From positions 51,311 to 115,310 of the forward strand of contig NZ_JAFMPY010000021.1 of NCBI RefSeq assembly GCF_017353515.1: a stretch of 64,000 nt of DNA, in the 5' to 3' direction. Numbering within the stretch: the stretch's first letter is position 1; every line of letters starts with the position of its first letter. The translations under genes and the position numbers were made by a program. Below, piece after piece: positions 43,897-52,389 of the stretch. Source of the stretch: Jiella sonneratiae (GTDB lineage: Bacteria > Pseudomonadota > Alphaproteobacteria > Rhizobiales > Rhizobiaceae). A model generated the notes under the pieces. That model searched no databases and was not told the DNA's origin. It worked only from the letters and a program-made list of their open reading frames with translations.

Positions 43897-44460
43897 TCAG
43901 TGCGGCGGGCGGGGCAGGCGGCTGAGAAAGCGGCCGAAGGTGAGGAGGCCCTCCGGCCACGGGCCGTGACCGCTGTCGGCGTTGAGGTGGCCGGATTCGC
44001 CCGCGTCGATGAAGAGCGAGCCCCAGGCTCCGGCGATGTCTTCTGCCGCCTCGAAGGACGAGAACATGTCGTTGCGACTGGCGACGACGAGGCTCGGAAA
44101 CGGCAGGGGATCGCGCGGATAGGGGCCGAAGGTGCGCAGGTGCTTCGGTCGGATGGCGGGACTTTCGACGTCCGGCGGCGCGACGAAGAAGGCGCCGGCC
44201 ACCGGCCGGTCAAATTTTCCCAGCGCCTGGACGGCCGCGGCGACGCCGAGCGAATGGCCGACCAGCACCACCGGCCGGGTCGAATCGTTCACCGCCGCGG
44301 CGACGGCGTCGGTCCAGTCGTCGAGGACGGGTTTCGACCACTCCGCCTGCTCCACCCGCCGGGCCGTGGAAAGCTTGCGCTCCCATCGGCTCTGCCAGTG
44401 GTTTTCGGGCGATCCCTTGTATCCGGGAATGATCAGGATGTCGGCTTCGGCGGCGCGCAT
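43897..44460 (-). CDS. RBBP9/YdeN-type alpha/beta hydrolase
   Basis: A 187-residue small serine hydrolase. IIPGYKGSPENHWQSRW, nucleophile Ser70 in VLVGHSLGVAAAV, and the C-terminal catalytic His in GESGHLNADSGHGPWPEG mark the RBBP9/YdeN family. The substrates are not known for bacterial members. Start at 44460; a GTG three codons upstream is possible. It follows the YceI-protein gene by 122 bases on the same strand and may or may not be part of the cluster. Confidence 0.88.
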   Translation of the reverse strand: MRAAEADILIIPGYKGSPENHWQSRWERKLSTARRVEQAEWSKPVLDDWTDAVAAAVNDSTRPVVLVGHSLGVAAAVQALGKFDRPVAGAFFVAPPDVESPAIRPKHLRTFGPYPRDPLPFPSLVVASRNDMFSSFEAAEDIAGAWGSLFIDAGESGHLNADSGHGPWPEGLLTFGRFLSRLPRPPH

Positions 44461-44564
44461 GGCCCGCACATGCGAAGGTGGCGGGCCAAAGTCAACCATT
44501 GCCGCCGAAGGTCGCGCCGCTCGCAAGGGGCCGGGGACCGGCGACGAGGCCTGCCCCGACCCTG

Positions 44565-44579
44565 GGCCGCATTGCGGCC
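44565..44579 (-). terminator. Short GC hairpin at the end of the protease cluster
   Basis: GGCCGC and GCGGCC separated by ATT, starting three bases beyond the stop of the YceI-domain gene. Stable but without a clear U-tract; may end or stabilise the transcript. Confidence 0.4.
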
Positions 44580-44582
44580 GGT

Positions 44583-45506
44583 TCAGCTCGCCGGAACGAA
44601 GGCGAGTTCGAAGGTGACGGGCGACGACGGGGTGATCGGAATGTCGCCGGCCGCCTCGCTCAGCTTCTTCAGGCCGTCCTCCATGCCGAAGTCGGCGGTC
44701 GAGACCGTCACCGGAGAGGCCGAGGCGACCGACACCAGATTGTCGCCGAGCTTGGAGATGACGACAGGGACGGTGAAGTCCTTGCTGATGCCCCTGACAG
44801 TCAGGGTCAGCGGCAGATCGTAGGTCATGCGCGCCTCGTCGAAGACCTGTCCGATCGCCTGCGGGTCGATCTTGGCGGTGATCGTCGCCTCCGGGAACTG
44901 GTCGATGTCGAACAGCAGGAAGCGCATCCTCACGTCGCGAATGTCGATGCCGGTGCTGACCGATTCCAGCTTGATCTTCACCTCCGCCTCGCCGCCCGGC
45001 GCGACGGAGCCGCTGAGATCGCCGAATTTCTGCGTCTCGACCACCGTCCCCTTCTTGATCGTGACGAAGTTCAGTCGCGAGCGGGCATTGTCGAGCGTCC
45101 AGCCCTTGGCGAAGAACGCCTCCTTCGCGCCCTGCTGCGGCTTTGCGGGCTCGTCCTGCGTCGCCACCGGCGTCGGCTCGCTCACCGCCGCCACGGTCGT
45201 GCCGGCCGGCGCCGCGTCGCCCGGAGCCCGGACCCAGCCGTCGACATTGTACTTGACGTTGGCCACCGTATAGAAACCGAGCCGGTACCACTTGTGGCCC
45301 GCCGGATCCGCGGCCTGCTCCATCACGCAGGCCTGCGCCGTCTCGGGAAGCACGGCGAAGGCGAGACCGGCGCCGCTGTCCGGCTTGTCGAAAAGCTCGG
45401 TGCGGTTGTCGATCGCTTCGTAGAATTCGCAGGCCCCGGCGGAACCCGCGACGGCCAGCATGGCTGCGAAGCAGCCCGCCGCCGTCATCACGTGTCTCGT
45501 AGCCAT
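44583..45506 (-). CDS. Secreted SH3-like and YceI domain protein
   Basis: A 307-residue secreted protein: signal peptide with a cleavage site near GSAGA-CEF, an N-terminal SH3-like part (LFDKPDSGAGLAFAVLPETAQACVM, KWYRLGFYTVANVKYNVDGWV), a Pro/Ala linker, and a C-terminal YceI-like domain (GWTLDNARSRLNFVTIKKGTVVETQKFGDLSGSVAP). YceI proteins are lipid-binding lipocalin-like proteins, often binding an isoprenoid quinone. AGAGGAACG precedes the ATG at 45506. Last gene of the cluster that begins at 62.9 kb. The pairing of SH3 and YceI is unusual. Confidence 0.8.
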   Translation of the reverse strand: MATRHVMTAAGCFAAMLAVAGSAGACEFYEAIDNRTELFDKPDSGAGLAFAVLPETAQACVMEQAADPAGHKWYRLGFYTVANVKYNVDGWVRAPGDAAPAGTTVAAVSEPTPVATQDEPAKPQQGAKEAFFAKGWTLDNARSRLNFVTIKKGTVVETQKFGDLSGSVAPGGEAEVKIKLESVSTGIDIRDVRMRFLLFDIDQFPEATITAKIDPQAIGQVFDEARMTYDLPLTLTVRGISKDFTVPVVISKLGDNLVSVASASPVTVSTADFGMEDGLKKLSEAAGDIPITPSSPVTFELAFVPAS

Positions 45507-45566
45507 TTGGCGTTCCTCTTCCACACGGTTGGCGGATGCTGTACCCGGCGGTGCGTCGACCTCGGT

Positions 45567-46265
45567 CTACTGGCAGCCGCTGGCGGCCCAGGTCGACAGA
45601 GCCTTCTTGAACGGCCCGCCATAGGGATGCTGGATGCGGATGATGCTGCCGGGATTGGCGGCGTAGGACTTGCCCTGGTCGCAGAGCCGATCCTTGTTCC
45701 ACTGGTGGCAAGTGGTGCACTGCCGCTTCCATTTGGCTTCCGGCAGGCCCTCGATCGGCGAGAACAGCGGCAGCGAGTTCGACAGCTGTTCGAGGGTGCG
45801 GCCGCGCACCGGGAAGGGGCCGAACGGCACCGGCTCGCTGAAGCTCAGCGTCACCGGCTGCTCGGTGTCCGGCGGCGGCGCGACCGTCTGGCCGCTGCCC
45901 GGATCGGGCACGGCGCCCGCCTGGTCGTCGCCGGCGACCGGCGTCGGAGAACCGGCGGGCTGGTCGACCTTGGCGAGGTAGCGCAGCGACGTCCAGCCTT
46001 CGGCCTTCTGCGTGTCGCTGCCGTCCGGCCGGCTCTTCGAGACGACGTAGCCCCAGTCCTGCCCGCCCGTCGTCTCGTTCTTCGAGACGCAGACGAGTTC
46101 GTTGTAGCGCAGGACGTCGAGGATGGTGCCGAAGACGTTCGGCTCCGCCCGCATGTTCAACAGCCGGGCCTCGACGCGGTAGGTGTCGCAGGACTGCGCG
46201 AGGGCCGGGCCCGAGAGCGCCAGCGCTCCGAAGATCGCCGCGACCAACAGGGACAATCGTGGCAT
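45567..46265 (-). CDS. Secreted SH3-like protein with C-terminal c-type heme site
   Basis: A 232-residue secreted protein: signal peptide (MPRLSLLVAAIFGALALSGP, cut after ALA), an SH3-like domain (LLNMRAEPNVFGTILDVLRYNELVCVS and DWGYVVSKS), a Pro-rich linker, and a C-terminal region with one CxxCH heme motif, CTTCH (183-187). Additional cysteines at 26, 59, 195 and 231 may form disulfides. I know of no family with this combination. AGAGGAGCG precedes the ATG. It lies between the YceI-domain gene and the S8 protease gene. Confidence 0.75.
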   Translation of the reverse strand: MPRLSLLVAAIFGALALSGPALAQSCDTYRVEARLLNMRAEPNVFGTILDVLRYNELVCVSKNETTGGQDWGYVVSKSRPDGSDTQKAEGWTSLRYLAKVDQPAGSPTPVAGDDQAGAVPDPGSGQTVAPPPDTEQPVTLSFSEPVPFGPFPVRGRTLEQLSNSLPLFSPIEGLPEAKWKRQCTTCHQWNKDRLCDQGKSYAANPGSIIRIQHPYGGPFKKALSTWAASGCQ

Positions 46266-46305
46266 GGGAAACTCGCTCCTCTTACGCGTGATGGGATTTC
46301 GCAAA

Positions 46306-46330
46306 CGTCGCCCCGTCGATGGGGATGACG
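46306..46330 (-). other. Intercistronic hairpin upstream of the heme-SH3 gene
   Basis: CGTC-G-CCCC and GGGG-AT-GACG pair around a six-base loop, in the 76-base gap between the S8 protease stop and the next start. One of several such hairpins in this cluster. Confidence 0.45.
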
Positions 46331-46341
46331 GGACAAGCGGG

Positions 46342-48156
46342 TTATCGTGAACTTCGCACGAGGCTCGACGCCGCCGCCGTGCCGCTTGGCGACGCGACCT
46401 GGATCAGTCCCGCGCCGCAGCCCTGCGGGCATTCGGCGCTGGAGCGGGGAAGCGCCGTCGCGGCGAGCGCGTCGCGCGCCTCCTTCGCGGTCATCGCCGG
46501 TCTGTCGGCGACGAGCGCCGCGACCGCCGCCGAGACGAGAGGCGTCGCCATGGAGGTGCCGTTCTTCAGGCCGTAGCCGCCGGATACCAGCGACAGGATG
46601 CCGTCGCCGAAGCCGTTGTGGTCGTCGTCGCGGGCGCTGTTGCCGCCGGGTGCCAAAACGTCGATCCGGGGACCGAAATTCGAATAGGGCGCAATGACGC
46701 CGCGGGCGTCCGAGGCGGCCACGGTGATGACGCCGTTGCAGCTCGCCGGCGAGGATTCGCGGGCGTCTTTCGCCTCGTTGCCGGCGGCGACGACGAGGAT
46801 CGCCCCGCTCGCCAGCACCTCGTCGACCGCGGCCTGGTAGGCCGCCGGGCAGGCGCCCGGACCGCCGAGCGACATGTTGATCACCTTCGCGGGGTTGGGG
46901 TTGTCCGGCACGCCCGCGACGGTCAGACCCGCAGTCCAGCGGATGGCGTCGATGATGTCGGCATCGAAGCCGCCGCAGCGGCCGAGGACCCGCACCGGCA
47001 GGATGCGGACCGGGACGCCCGGAAGGCCGATGCCGATCCGGTTGTCGCCCTCGACCGCGCCGGCGATTCCGGCGACGTGGGAGCCGTGCCAACTGCTCGT
47101 CGTCGCCGGCGTGCCGGGGCCGCAGAAGTCGGCGGCGCTGCCGTCGCCCGGGTCGGTCGGATCGCTGTCGCGACCGTCGCCGTCGTTGGCGACGAGATCA
47201 AGCGAGATGAAGTCGTAGCCGGGAAGAATGCGATTGACCGCAAGGTCGGGATGGCTGGCGATCAGGCCGGTATCGACGATGGCGACGACCGGTGCCGGGC
47301 CGGAGCCCTGGCGGTGGGTTTCGCGGAACGTCCGGAAGCCGGTGCCGCCGGGAACGCGGTTCGCCTGGTTGTCGGCGGAATGGTCGAAGAGCTGCCACTG
47401 CAGCGGCGCCAAGGGATCGTCCGAGAGCGCCGGGATGTCGGCGCTTGCGACCGGGGCTCCCGGTGCGCCCGGCGCGTCGACCTGGGGGGTCGGCCGCGCC
47501 GCGTCGCGGGAGGGTGCGCCGAGGCCGCGCGGCGGCTGCCCCGAGGCGCTGGGCGCGGTGTTTCCCGAAGGCGCATCGCCGCCGAGAATGGCGTTGATGG
47601 CGGCGGCCGGATCGGCCGTCTGGGTCGGAAAGCGCATCAGGTTCGGCTCGACCGCCGCCACCTGCGGCAGGTTGCGAAGCTCGCCGACGAGGCGGGCGGC
47701 TTCCGGCGCGAGCCCGGCGGCGAAATCGCTGCCGCGTTCGAGCCGGCGGGGGGCGGGAGCCTGGCCGTTGCTCTCGCGGCTGGCGCCGGGAAGGGTGAGG
47801 ACGAGCGTCCGGCCGCTGGCGTCGGCGGAGGCGATCGCGGCCACCACCGCGTCCATCGCGCCGCCGGCGGATTCGCGTTGCCGCCGGGTGGCCTCGACCC
47901 GCAGGCTCTCGCGGTTCTGGCCGGCCTTCAGGGTGACGAGCACCCGGGCGGGATCGACGAGGCGGGGCGGGTTCTGCGACAACGCGGCGGCGGCGCCGGG
48001 GACGATCTGGCGGCTGGCTTCGGCGAAGCCGTCCTGGGCGTTCGCGAGCGGCAGGAAGAGGCCGGAGGCGGTCATCGTGACGGCGAGGGCGGTGCCGGTC
48101 TGGGCGAGGGCGCGAAGCCGGCGGCGACGTGAGACAGTGCGGTCGATCCTGCGCAT
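46342..48156 (-). CDS. Secreted S8 (subtilisin-family) serine protease
   Basis: A 604-residue secreted protease. Signal peptide ends near LPLANA-QDG; an inhibitor I9-like propeptide spans about 70-175 (VLVTLKAGQ, AAVEPNLMRF); a Pro-rich linker contains the motif INAILGG (187-193); then the S8 domain with Asp295 (AIVDTGL), His357 (SWHGSHVAG), oxyanion Asn460 (VVAAGNE) and Ser535 (NGTSMATP). All catalytic residues are intact. It should act in the periplasm or outside. Part of the cluster together with trypsin-like and caspase-like proteins, which suggests cascade activation, although that is inference. Confidence 0.92.
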   Translation of the reverse strand: MRRIDRTVSRRRRLRALAQTGTALAVTMTASGLFLPLANAQDGFAEASRQIVPGAAAALSQNPPRLVDPARVLVTLKAGQNRESLRVEATRRQRESAGGAMDAVVAAIASADASGRTLVLTLPGASRESNGQAPAPRRLERGSDFAAGLAPEAARLVGELRNLPQVAAVEPNLMRFPTQTADPAAAINAILGGDAPSGNTAPSASGQPPRGLGAPSRDAARPTPQVDAPGAPGAPVASADIPALSDDPLAPLQWQLFDHSADNQANRVPGGTGFRTFRETHRQGSGPAPVVAIVDTGLIASHPDLAVNRILPGYDFISLDLVANDGDGRDSDPTDPGDGSAADFCGPGTPATTSSWHGSHVAGIAGAVEGDNRIGIGLPGVPVRILPVRVLGRCGGFDADIIDAIRWTAGLTVAGVPDNPNPAKVINMSLGGPGACPAAYQAAVDEVLASGAILVVAAGNEAKDARESSPASCNGVITVAASDARGVIAPYSNFGPRIDVLAPGGNSARDDDHNGFGDGILSLVSGGYGLKNGTSMATPLVSAAVAALVADRPAMTAKEARDALAATALPRSSAECPQGCGAGLIQVASPSGTAAASSLVRSSR

Positions 48157-48217
48157 CGCTTCGAACCTTCGGGAAAGGGGGCGGGCCCAGTCAAAGACGG
48201 GGCGGCTCGTCGGGGAT

Positions 48218-48242
48218 GGCGCCCGCCGTCGGGGCGGGCGCC
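48218..48242 (-). other. Strong intercistronic hairpin
   Basis: Perfect 10-bp arms GGCGCCCGCC and GGCGGGCGCC with a five-base loop, nine bases beyond the stop of the 48252-49286 gene and upstream of the S8 protease gene. Could act as attenuator or mRNA-stabilising structure. Confidence 0.6.
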
Positions 48243-48251
48243 GGTCTTCTG

Positions 48252-49286
48252 TCAGTTCTCGCGGACGCCGAGGGCTTCCACGACGATCTCGTTGGAACCC
48301 TGGGTCTGCGGCTCGGCGACGACGCCCATCAGTTCGAGCATCAGCCGGACGTTGCGCAGCACGCGCTGCTGGTCGGAGCGGGTCTTGTAGGAGAAGGTGA
48401 TCTCCGAGAAGTCCGACGACGTGACGTCGAGGTCGAGCGCGCATTTCCAGTAGGACATGTACTCCTCGACCGCGTTCACCTGGCGCTGCTCGAAGCCGCG
48501 GAAGGTGACGGCGAAGGTGGTCGGCGGGTTGTCGCAGACCGAGCCGCCGACGCCATGGCGGGGCAGGCCCGCGACGTCGTCACCGATCGCCTCGTTGGTG
48601 TCGCCGTGTTCGACGATCGTCTCGGAATGACCGCTGCCATACTGGCGGCCGAGCAGGGCGGCGAGCTGGATGGCGAGCTTGTTGCCGGCGTTGCGGGCAA
48701 GCTTCTCACCGTTCAGCGACACGAACTCCTTGATGCAGTGCGGGTCGGCGGGGGTGCCGTTCAGACCGGCGGCGCAGCCGGTGAAGGAGACGCCCTTGGT
48801 GTCGAGGTCGAGATTGTCGCCGCCGACGAAGCGGCCGCTGCGCACGTCGAGGGCGCGATAGTTCAGCGACATCTGCAGCTTGACGATGCCGCTGTAGGGC
48901 TCGGTCACCGCCCGGGCGTAGAGCGTATAGGGCATGACGTAGTCGATCTGCGGATTGTCGATCGACCGCACGACCGAGATCAGCTCCTCGTCGGTCCGGC
49001 GCTGCCGGTCCTGCTGGTAGAAGTTGAGGGTCAGCGCCGTCTCGTCGTAGACGTCCATTCCCTCGATGCCGTACTGGCGCAGCTTCGACTGATAGGCCGG
49101 GGCGTTGAGGGTCTGGTTGATCGTCGACAGGACCGCATTCTGGATGCGGTTGTTGCGGGGCAGGCTCTCCTGGTCCCAGTCCTCCTGCATGACGAGGACG
49201 TTGATCGTCGCGGCATGCGCGGCGCTTGCGGCCATGGCGCAGACACCGAACACCGCGGCGATGGCGGTTCTTGCGAGCATCTTCAT
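48252..49286 (-). CDS. Secreted protein of unknown function, perhaps CsgG/LpoB-like fold
   Basis: A 344-residue secreted protein with a signal peptide (MKMLARTAIAAVFGVCAMAASAAHA). The body starts TINVLVMQEDWDQESLPRNN and contains LQMSLNYRALDVRSGRFVGGDN, a pattern seen in CsgG/LpoB/TolB-N-type domains (small alpha/beta domains of envelope proteins); this is a weak resemblance. Cysteines suggest disulfides. GGAGAG precedes the ATG at 49286. It lies between OmpA-domain and S8 protease genes. Confidence 0.7.
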   Translation of the reverse strand: MKMLARTAIAAVFGVCAMAASAAHAATINVLVMQEDWDQESLPRNNRIQNAVLSTINQTLNAPAYQSKLRQYGIEGMDVYDETALTLNFYQQDRQRRTDEELISVVRSIDNPQIDYVMPYTLYARAVTEPYSGIVKLQMSLNYRALDVRSGRFVGGDNLDLDTKGVSFTGCAAGLNGTPADPHCIKEFVSLNGEKLARNAGNKLAIQLAALLGRQYGSGHSETIVEHGDTNEAIGDDVAGLPRHGVGGSVCDNPPTTFAVTFRGFEQRQVNAVEEYMSYWKCALDLDVTSSDFSEITFSYKTRSDQQRVLRNVRLMLELMGVVAEPQTQGSNEIVVEALGVREN

Positions 49287-49336
49287 TGGGGCTCTCCGGT
49301 TTCTAGAAAAGGGTTGCGGGGCATTTCGGACGGGCT

Positions 49337-49355
49337 GCGCGGCCACCGGCCGCGC
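49337..49355 (-). other. Intercistronic hairpin
   Basis: Perfect 8-bp arms GCGCGGCC and GGCCGCGC around ACC, in the gap between the OmpA-domain gene and the next gene of the cluster. Confidence 0.55.
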
Positions 49356-49390
49356 GGATCGAGAGACGATGGTTCGTTGCGGCCCCTCCT

Positions 49391-50443
49391 TCACTGCCCG
49401 ATCGCCGAGTTCTGGTCCGCGGCGCCACTGGCCGGCGGACGCACGACCGGCGTCGCGTTGTCGGATCTCGGCGCCGGCTGCGTCGTCTGGTCAGCCTGAT
49501 CCGGCTGTTCCTCGTCGACGGGTTCCGGCTGGGTGGGGGCGACGTTCTTGGCGACGTCGCTGCAGGGCACCGGCGTCGGCCGGTTGCCGAAATCGTCGAG
49601 GCCGGTGTCGGACGGCCGGGGATCGGAAATCCCCTCGGTGCCTTCGCAGTCGGCATTCGAGCCGGCGACCGGGGCGGGGGCGTATTCGACCAGCCCGAGA
49701 TCTTCGGCGCTCGGCGCCGGTCCCTTGCGGTAGGTCGCGCGCGGCGCCTCGAAGCGCTCCGCCGTCGGCCCGGAATAGCCGTCCTCGATCAGCGTGATCT
49801 CGACGCGGCGGTTGATGCCGTCGCGCGGGCGCCGCGGATCGGCGAGCCGGCTCTCGCCGAAGCCGACCACGACCAGCCGGTCGGGATCGATGTCGAACTT
49901 CTGCACGAGATAGCGCTTGGCAGCGAGCGCCCGGCTTTCGGAGAGCCACTGGTTGTAGCCGTCTTTGCCGGCCGCGTCGGTATGGCCGGCGATCAGATAC
50001 TGGCTGCCGTCGAGCTCGCTCGCCTCCAGCGCGTAGCCGAGATCGTCGAGGACCTCCGCCGTTTCCGGCGTGATCTGCGAGCTGTCGAAGTCGTAATAGA
50101 CCGCGAGATCGATCGAGTGGTTGTAGTTGAGGATGATCTTCTTCATCTGATGCCGGCCGGGCAGCGGGATCTCCATCTCGATGATCCGGTTGGCATAGGC
50201 GGCGTCGGACTGCCGGCTCTGCCGATCCGGGCGCAGGGTCCGGATGATGCGCTCGGCGCGCTCGCTCTTCGGCTGCACCTTGGTCTGCTGCGCGAAGGCC
50301 GTGGCGCCGGCGCCGACGGCCGCCGGCGCCACGGAGACCAGCATCGCTGCCAGGAAGAGGCGCGCCACGCGGGCAGGCATCACGGCACCGGGCCGCCCCG
50401 ATCTCACGTTTCGTCCGCTCGTCGAACCCGTCATCCTTGCCAT
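49391..50443 (-). CDS. OmpA-domain envelope protein
   Basis: A 350-residue protein with an OmpA C-terminal (peptidoglycan-binding) domain at about residues 108-220: YYDFDSSQITPET, AGHTDAAGKDGYNQWLSESRA with peptidoglycan-ligating Asp155, and GINRRVEI with Arg212. A signal-peptide-like segment (residues 22-52, VMPARVARLFLAAMLVSVAP to AFAQ) follows an unusual basic N-terminal extension, so the true start could be the ATG at residue 22. The C-terminal tail is Pro/Gln/Asp-rich and disordered. No beta-barrel is predicted by eye. It probably anchors the system to the wall. A motif shared with other cluster genes is just upstream. Confidence 0.85.
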   Translation of the reverse strand: MARMTGSTSGRNVRSGRPGAVMPARVARLFLAAMLVSVAPAAVGAGATAFAQQTKVQPKSERAERIIRTLRPDRQSRQSDAAYANRIIEMEIPLPGRHQMKKIILNYNHSIDLAVYYDFDSSQITPETAEVLDDLGYALEASELDGSQYLIAGHTDAAGKDGYNQWLSESRALAAKRYLVQKFDIDPDRLVVVGFGESRLADPRRPRDGINRRVEITLIEDGYSGPTAERFEAPRATYRKGPAPSAEDLGLVEYAPAPVAGSNADCEGTEGISDPRPSDTGLDDFGNRPTPVPCSDVAKNVAPTQPEPVDEEQPDQADQTTQPAPRSDNATPVVRPPASGAADQNSAIGQ

Positions 50444-50485
50444 GTCCTTGAAGCCTTCTGATGCGGTTGATCGGTTGTCTCGGGT

Positions 50486-50502
50486 GCAGTGGAAGCGCCA
50501 GA
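50486..50502 (-). promoter_or_regulatory. Shared cluster motif upstream of the OmpA-domain gene
   Basis: On the transcribed strand TCTGGCGCTTCCACTGC. The pattern TCTGG-N3-TTCCACTGC recurs, exactly or nearly, upstream of the genes starting at 62941, 60466 and 59116. The GG-N10-GC spacing resembles a sigma-54 -24/-12 promoter, about 40-60 bases before the ATG. Candidate promoter or operator. Confidence 0.5.
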
Positions 50503-50517
50503 GGGCGTTGCGTGGGC

Positions 50518-51600
50518 TCACTGGCTGAGAAGATCGTTGTATGGCTGCGCCCGGTCGCTGCCGCCGATGATCGGGTTGGGGTCGCCGCCGGCCGCCGGCT
50601 GGCGGGCGCTCGTCGGCTGCTGCGCGGCCGTGGGCTGCGGCGAAACGGCGGGCTGGCGCGCTTCCGCGGCCGCGGCGGTCGTCGTGCCGGGGGCGGTCTG
50701 TGCCGGATTGGTGGCGACCGCGGCCGGGGCGCCGGCATCCGACGCGGGATGGAGGAAGGCGCTCTCCTTGATGATGTCGACCGTGTTCGAGCCTTCGTTG
50801 AAGCTGTTCGGGTCGTTCTCGTTGAGGCCGCCGGAATGGTGGATGCCGACGACCTGGCGGTCGGAATTGAAGATCAGCGCCCCCGAGGAGCCCGGCAGCG
50901 TGTCGCAGCGGTGGCGCAGCATCGGGCCGTCGTCCTGCTTGTCCGCCGCATAGCAGCGGAACTGCGTCATCATCTTCGGCTGACCCGCCGGATGATGGAT
51001 GACGATGAGGCGCTCGAGCGGCCGCGAGCGTTCCTTCGAAAAGGTCATCGGCTCGAGATCGCTCGGGGCCGGGCCGGCGAGGCGCGACAGCGAATAGTCG
51101 AGCTTGGGGTCCTTCTCGACCGGCGTCGTCTCGACCGGAATGCGCGTCGTCTTGCTGTCCGGGCCGTAGTAGTCGAGCAGGATCGAGGCCTCCAGCACCT
51201 TGCCGGAGAAGCCCGGAATGCAGTGGTAGTTGGTCAGGACGAGATTGCCCTCGACGATCGTGGCGGTGCAGGTCGAGAGGAACTGCTGGCCGTTTTCCTC
51301 GACCTTCAGGTCGAGCCGGCCGATCGACCGCGACAGGCGGCGCATCGGATCGTCCTCGCGCAAGAGGCCGACCGGCTCGAAGACGTTCTGCCGGTCGACG
51401 ACGTCGCGGGCGGCATCGCCGAGCGACTGGTGCAGCGGCAGGACGACCTTGCCGTAATCGTCCGCCGGCAGCTTGAAGTCGGCCGCGTCGGCGAGCGTCG
51501 GAAGGGCGGCGGCGCCGAGCATCGCGGCGGCGAGAAGCGCTGCGAGCCGGGGCTTTCCAGCCCTGCCGGTCCGGTTCGTCGCAGAAAGGGAACGCGCCAT
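50518..51600 (-). CDS. Secreted trypsin-like serine protease
   Basis: A 360-residue secreted protein. After a signal peptide (cut near ADA-ADF), a trypsin fold shows His126 (TNYHCIPG), Asp168 (KLDYSLS) and Ser239 (TLPGSSGAL), with VVGIHHSGG downstream, so the triad appears complete. A Gln/Pro/Ala-rich tail follows and ends with NPIIGGSDRAQPYNDLLSQ, where IIGG is like a trypsin activation-site sequence. GAGGAG precedes the ATG at 51600; the frame is open upstream. Lies 11 bases after the next upstream gene, so clearly co-transcribed. Confidence 0.88.
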   Translation of the reverse strand: MARSLSATNRTGRAGKPRLAALLAAAMLGAAALPTLADAADFKLPADDYGKVVLPLHQSLGDAARDVVDRQNVFEPVGLLREDDPMRRLSRSIGRLDLKVEENGQQFLSTCTATIVEGNLVLTNYHCIPGFSGKVLEASILLDYYGPDSKTTRIPVETTPVEKDPKLDYSLSRLAGPAPSDLEPMTFSKERSRPLERLIVIHHPAGQPKMMTQFRCYAADKQDDGPMLRHRCDTLPGSSGALIFNSDRQVVGIHHSGGLNENDPNSFNEGSNTVDIIKESAFLHPASDAGAPAAVATNPAQTAPGTTTAAAAEARQPAVSPQPTAAQQPTSARQPAAGGDPNPIIGGSDRAQPYNDLLSQ

Positions 51601-51611
51601 GGTCGGGCTCC

Positions 51612-52349
51612 TCAGCTTCCGGGTTTGTCTTTCCGGACCAGTCGCAGCGCGAAGCTTTCGACGGTCGGATTCGGGGAATCGATCTGGTCGTCCCAGACCG
51701 CCTCGACGCCGATCGACAGGGCCTTCACGTCGAGCGGCCGGATCGGCGTCATGATCTCGCGTCCCGGCCCGAGGGCGATGCCGGAATTCAGCCGGCTGTC
51801 GGAGACGATCGCGACGGTCTTCAGCTCTTCGCCCACGCGCACCACGACGGTGCGCCGGTCGGATTCGTTGCGGATGCCGAGAAGGCACAGCTGGCCGAGG
51901 TCGAAGTCGAGCGTGCCGCCCACCGCCGCGGTGTGACGCACCCGGGTCGAGGGCCGGATGTCGAACAGAACGTCCTGGCACTTCTCGCCCGGCAGCGGAT
52001 GGACGGAGATCACCGACAGGTTTTCGACCGGATGGTCGCTGTTGACCCAGCGTTCCTCGCCGCCCTTCGCGACGGGAACCTCGGTCGCCGCCCGGCCCGT
52101 TTGCGGCGCCGTTCCCTGGTCGACGGTTCCGGGAAAGGGCTGCGGACGGATGCCCGGGGTCCCGGCGGTCTCGCCGGCGGCGGGAGTTTCGCCGCCGAGG
52201 ATCGCGTTGATGTCGGTCTGGGCCCGGACCGGGCCCGGCAGGGCCAGCGCAACGAAGCCGGCAAGGCCCGCAAACCCGGCAAGACGGCGCGCGCGAAGAA
52301 GGCGGAGCGGCGTCGGCCGGCGGCCTTTCGTGGGGTGCTGTGCTGTCAT
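51612..52349 (-). CDS. Secreted protein of unknown function with INAILGG motif
   Basis: A 245-residue secreted protein: basic N-terminus, hydrophobic segment (LAGFAGLAGFVALALPGPVRA), cleavage near RAQ, and immediately after it TDINAILGGETPAAG, a motif shared with the S8 protease. The C-terminal ~140 residues look like a beta-rich domain (VSVHPLPGEKCQDVLFDIRP, LDFDLGQLCLLGIRNESDRRTVVVRVG). No family recognised. GGGAGGACC precedes the ATG. It is 40 bases downstream of the Lon-like gene and 11 upstream of the trypsin-like gene. Confidence 0.75.
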   Translation of the reverse strand: MTAQHPTKGRRPTPLRLLRARRLAGFAGLAGFVALALPGPVRAQTDINAILGGETPAAGETAGTPGIRPQPFPGTVDQGTAPQTGRAATEVPVAKGGEERWVNSDHPVENLSVISVHPLPGEKCQDVLFDIRPSTRVRHTAAVGGTLDFDLGQLCLLGIRNESDRRTVVVRVGEELKTVAIVSDSRLNSGIALGPGREIMTPIRPLDVKALSIGVEAVWDDQIDSPNPTVESFALRLVRKDKPGS

Positions 52350-52389
52350 GCCGGTCCTCCCGTTTCCAACATCGCCGCGCACCGTGCCT

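Noticed and set aside
46618..48132. Plus-strand open frame of 504 codons opposite the S8 protease
   Set aside because: The minus-strand gene has all catalytic motifs; the opposite frame is low-complexity.
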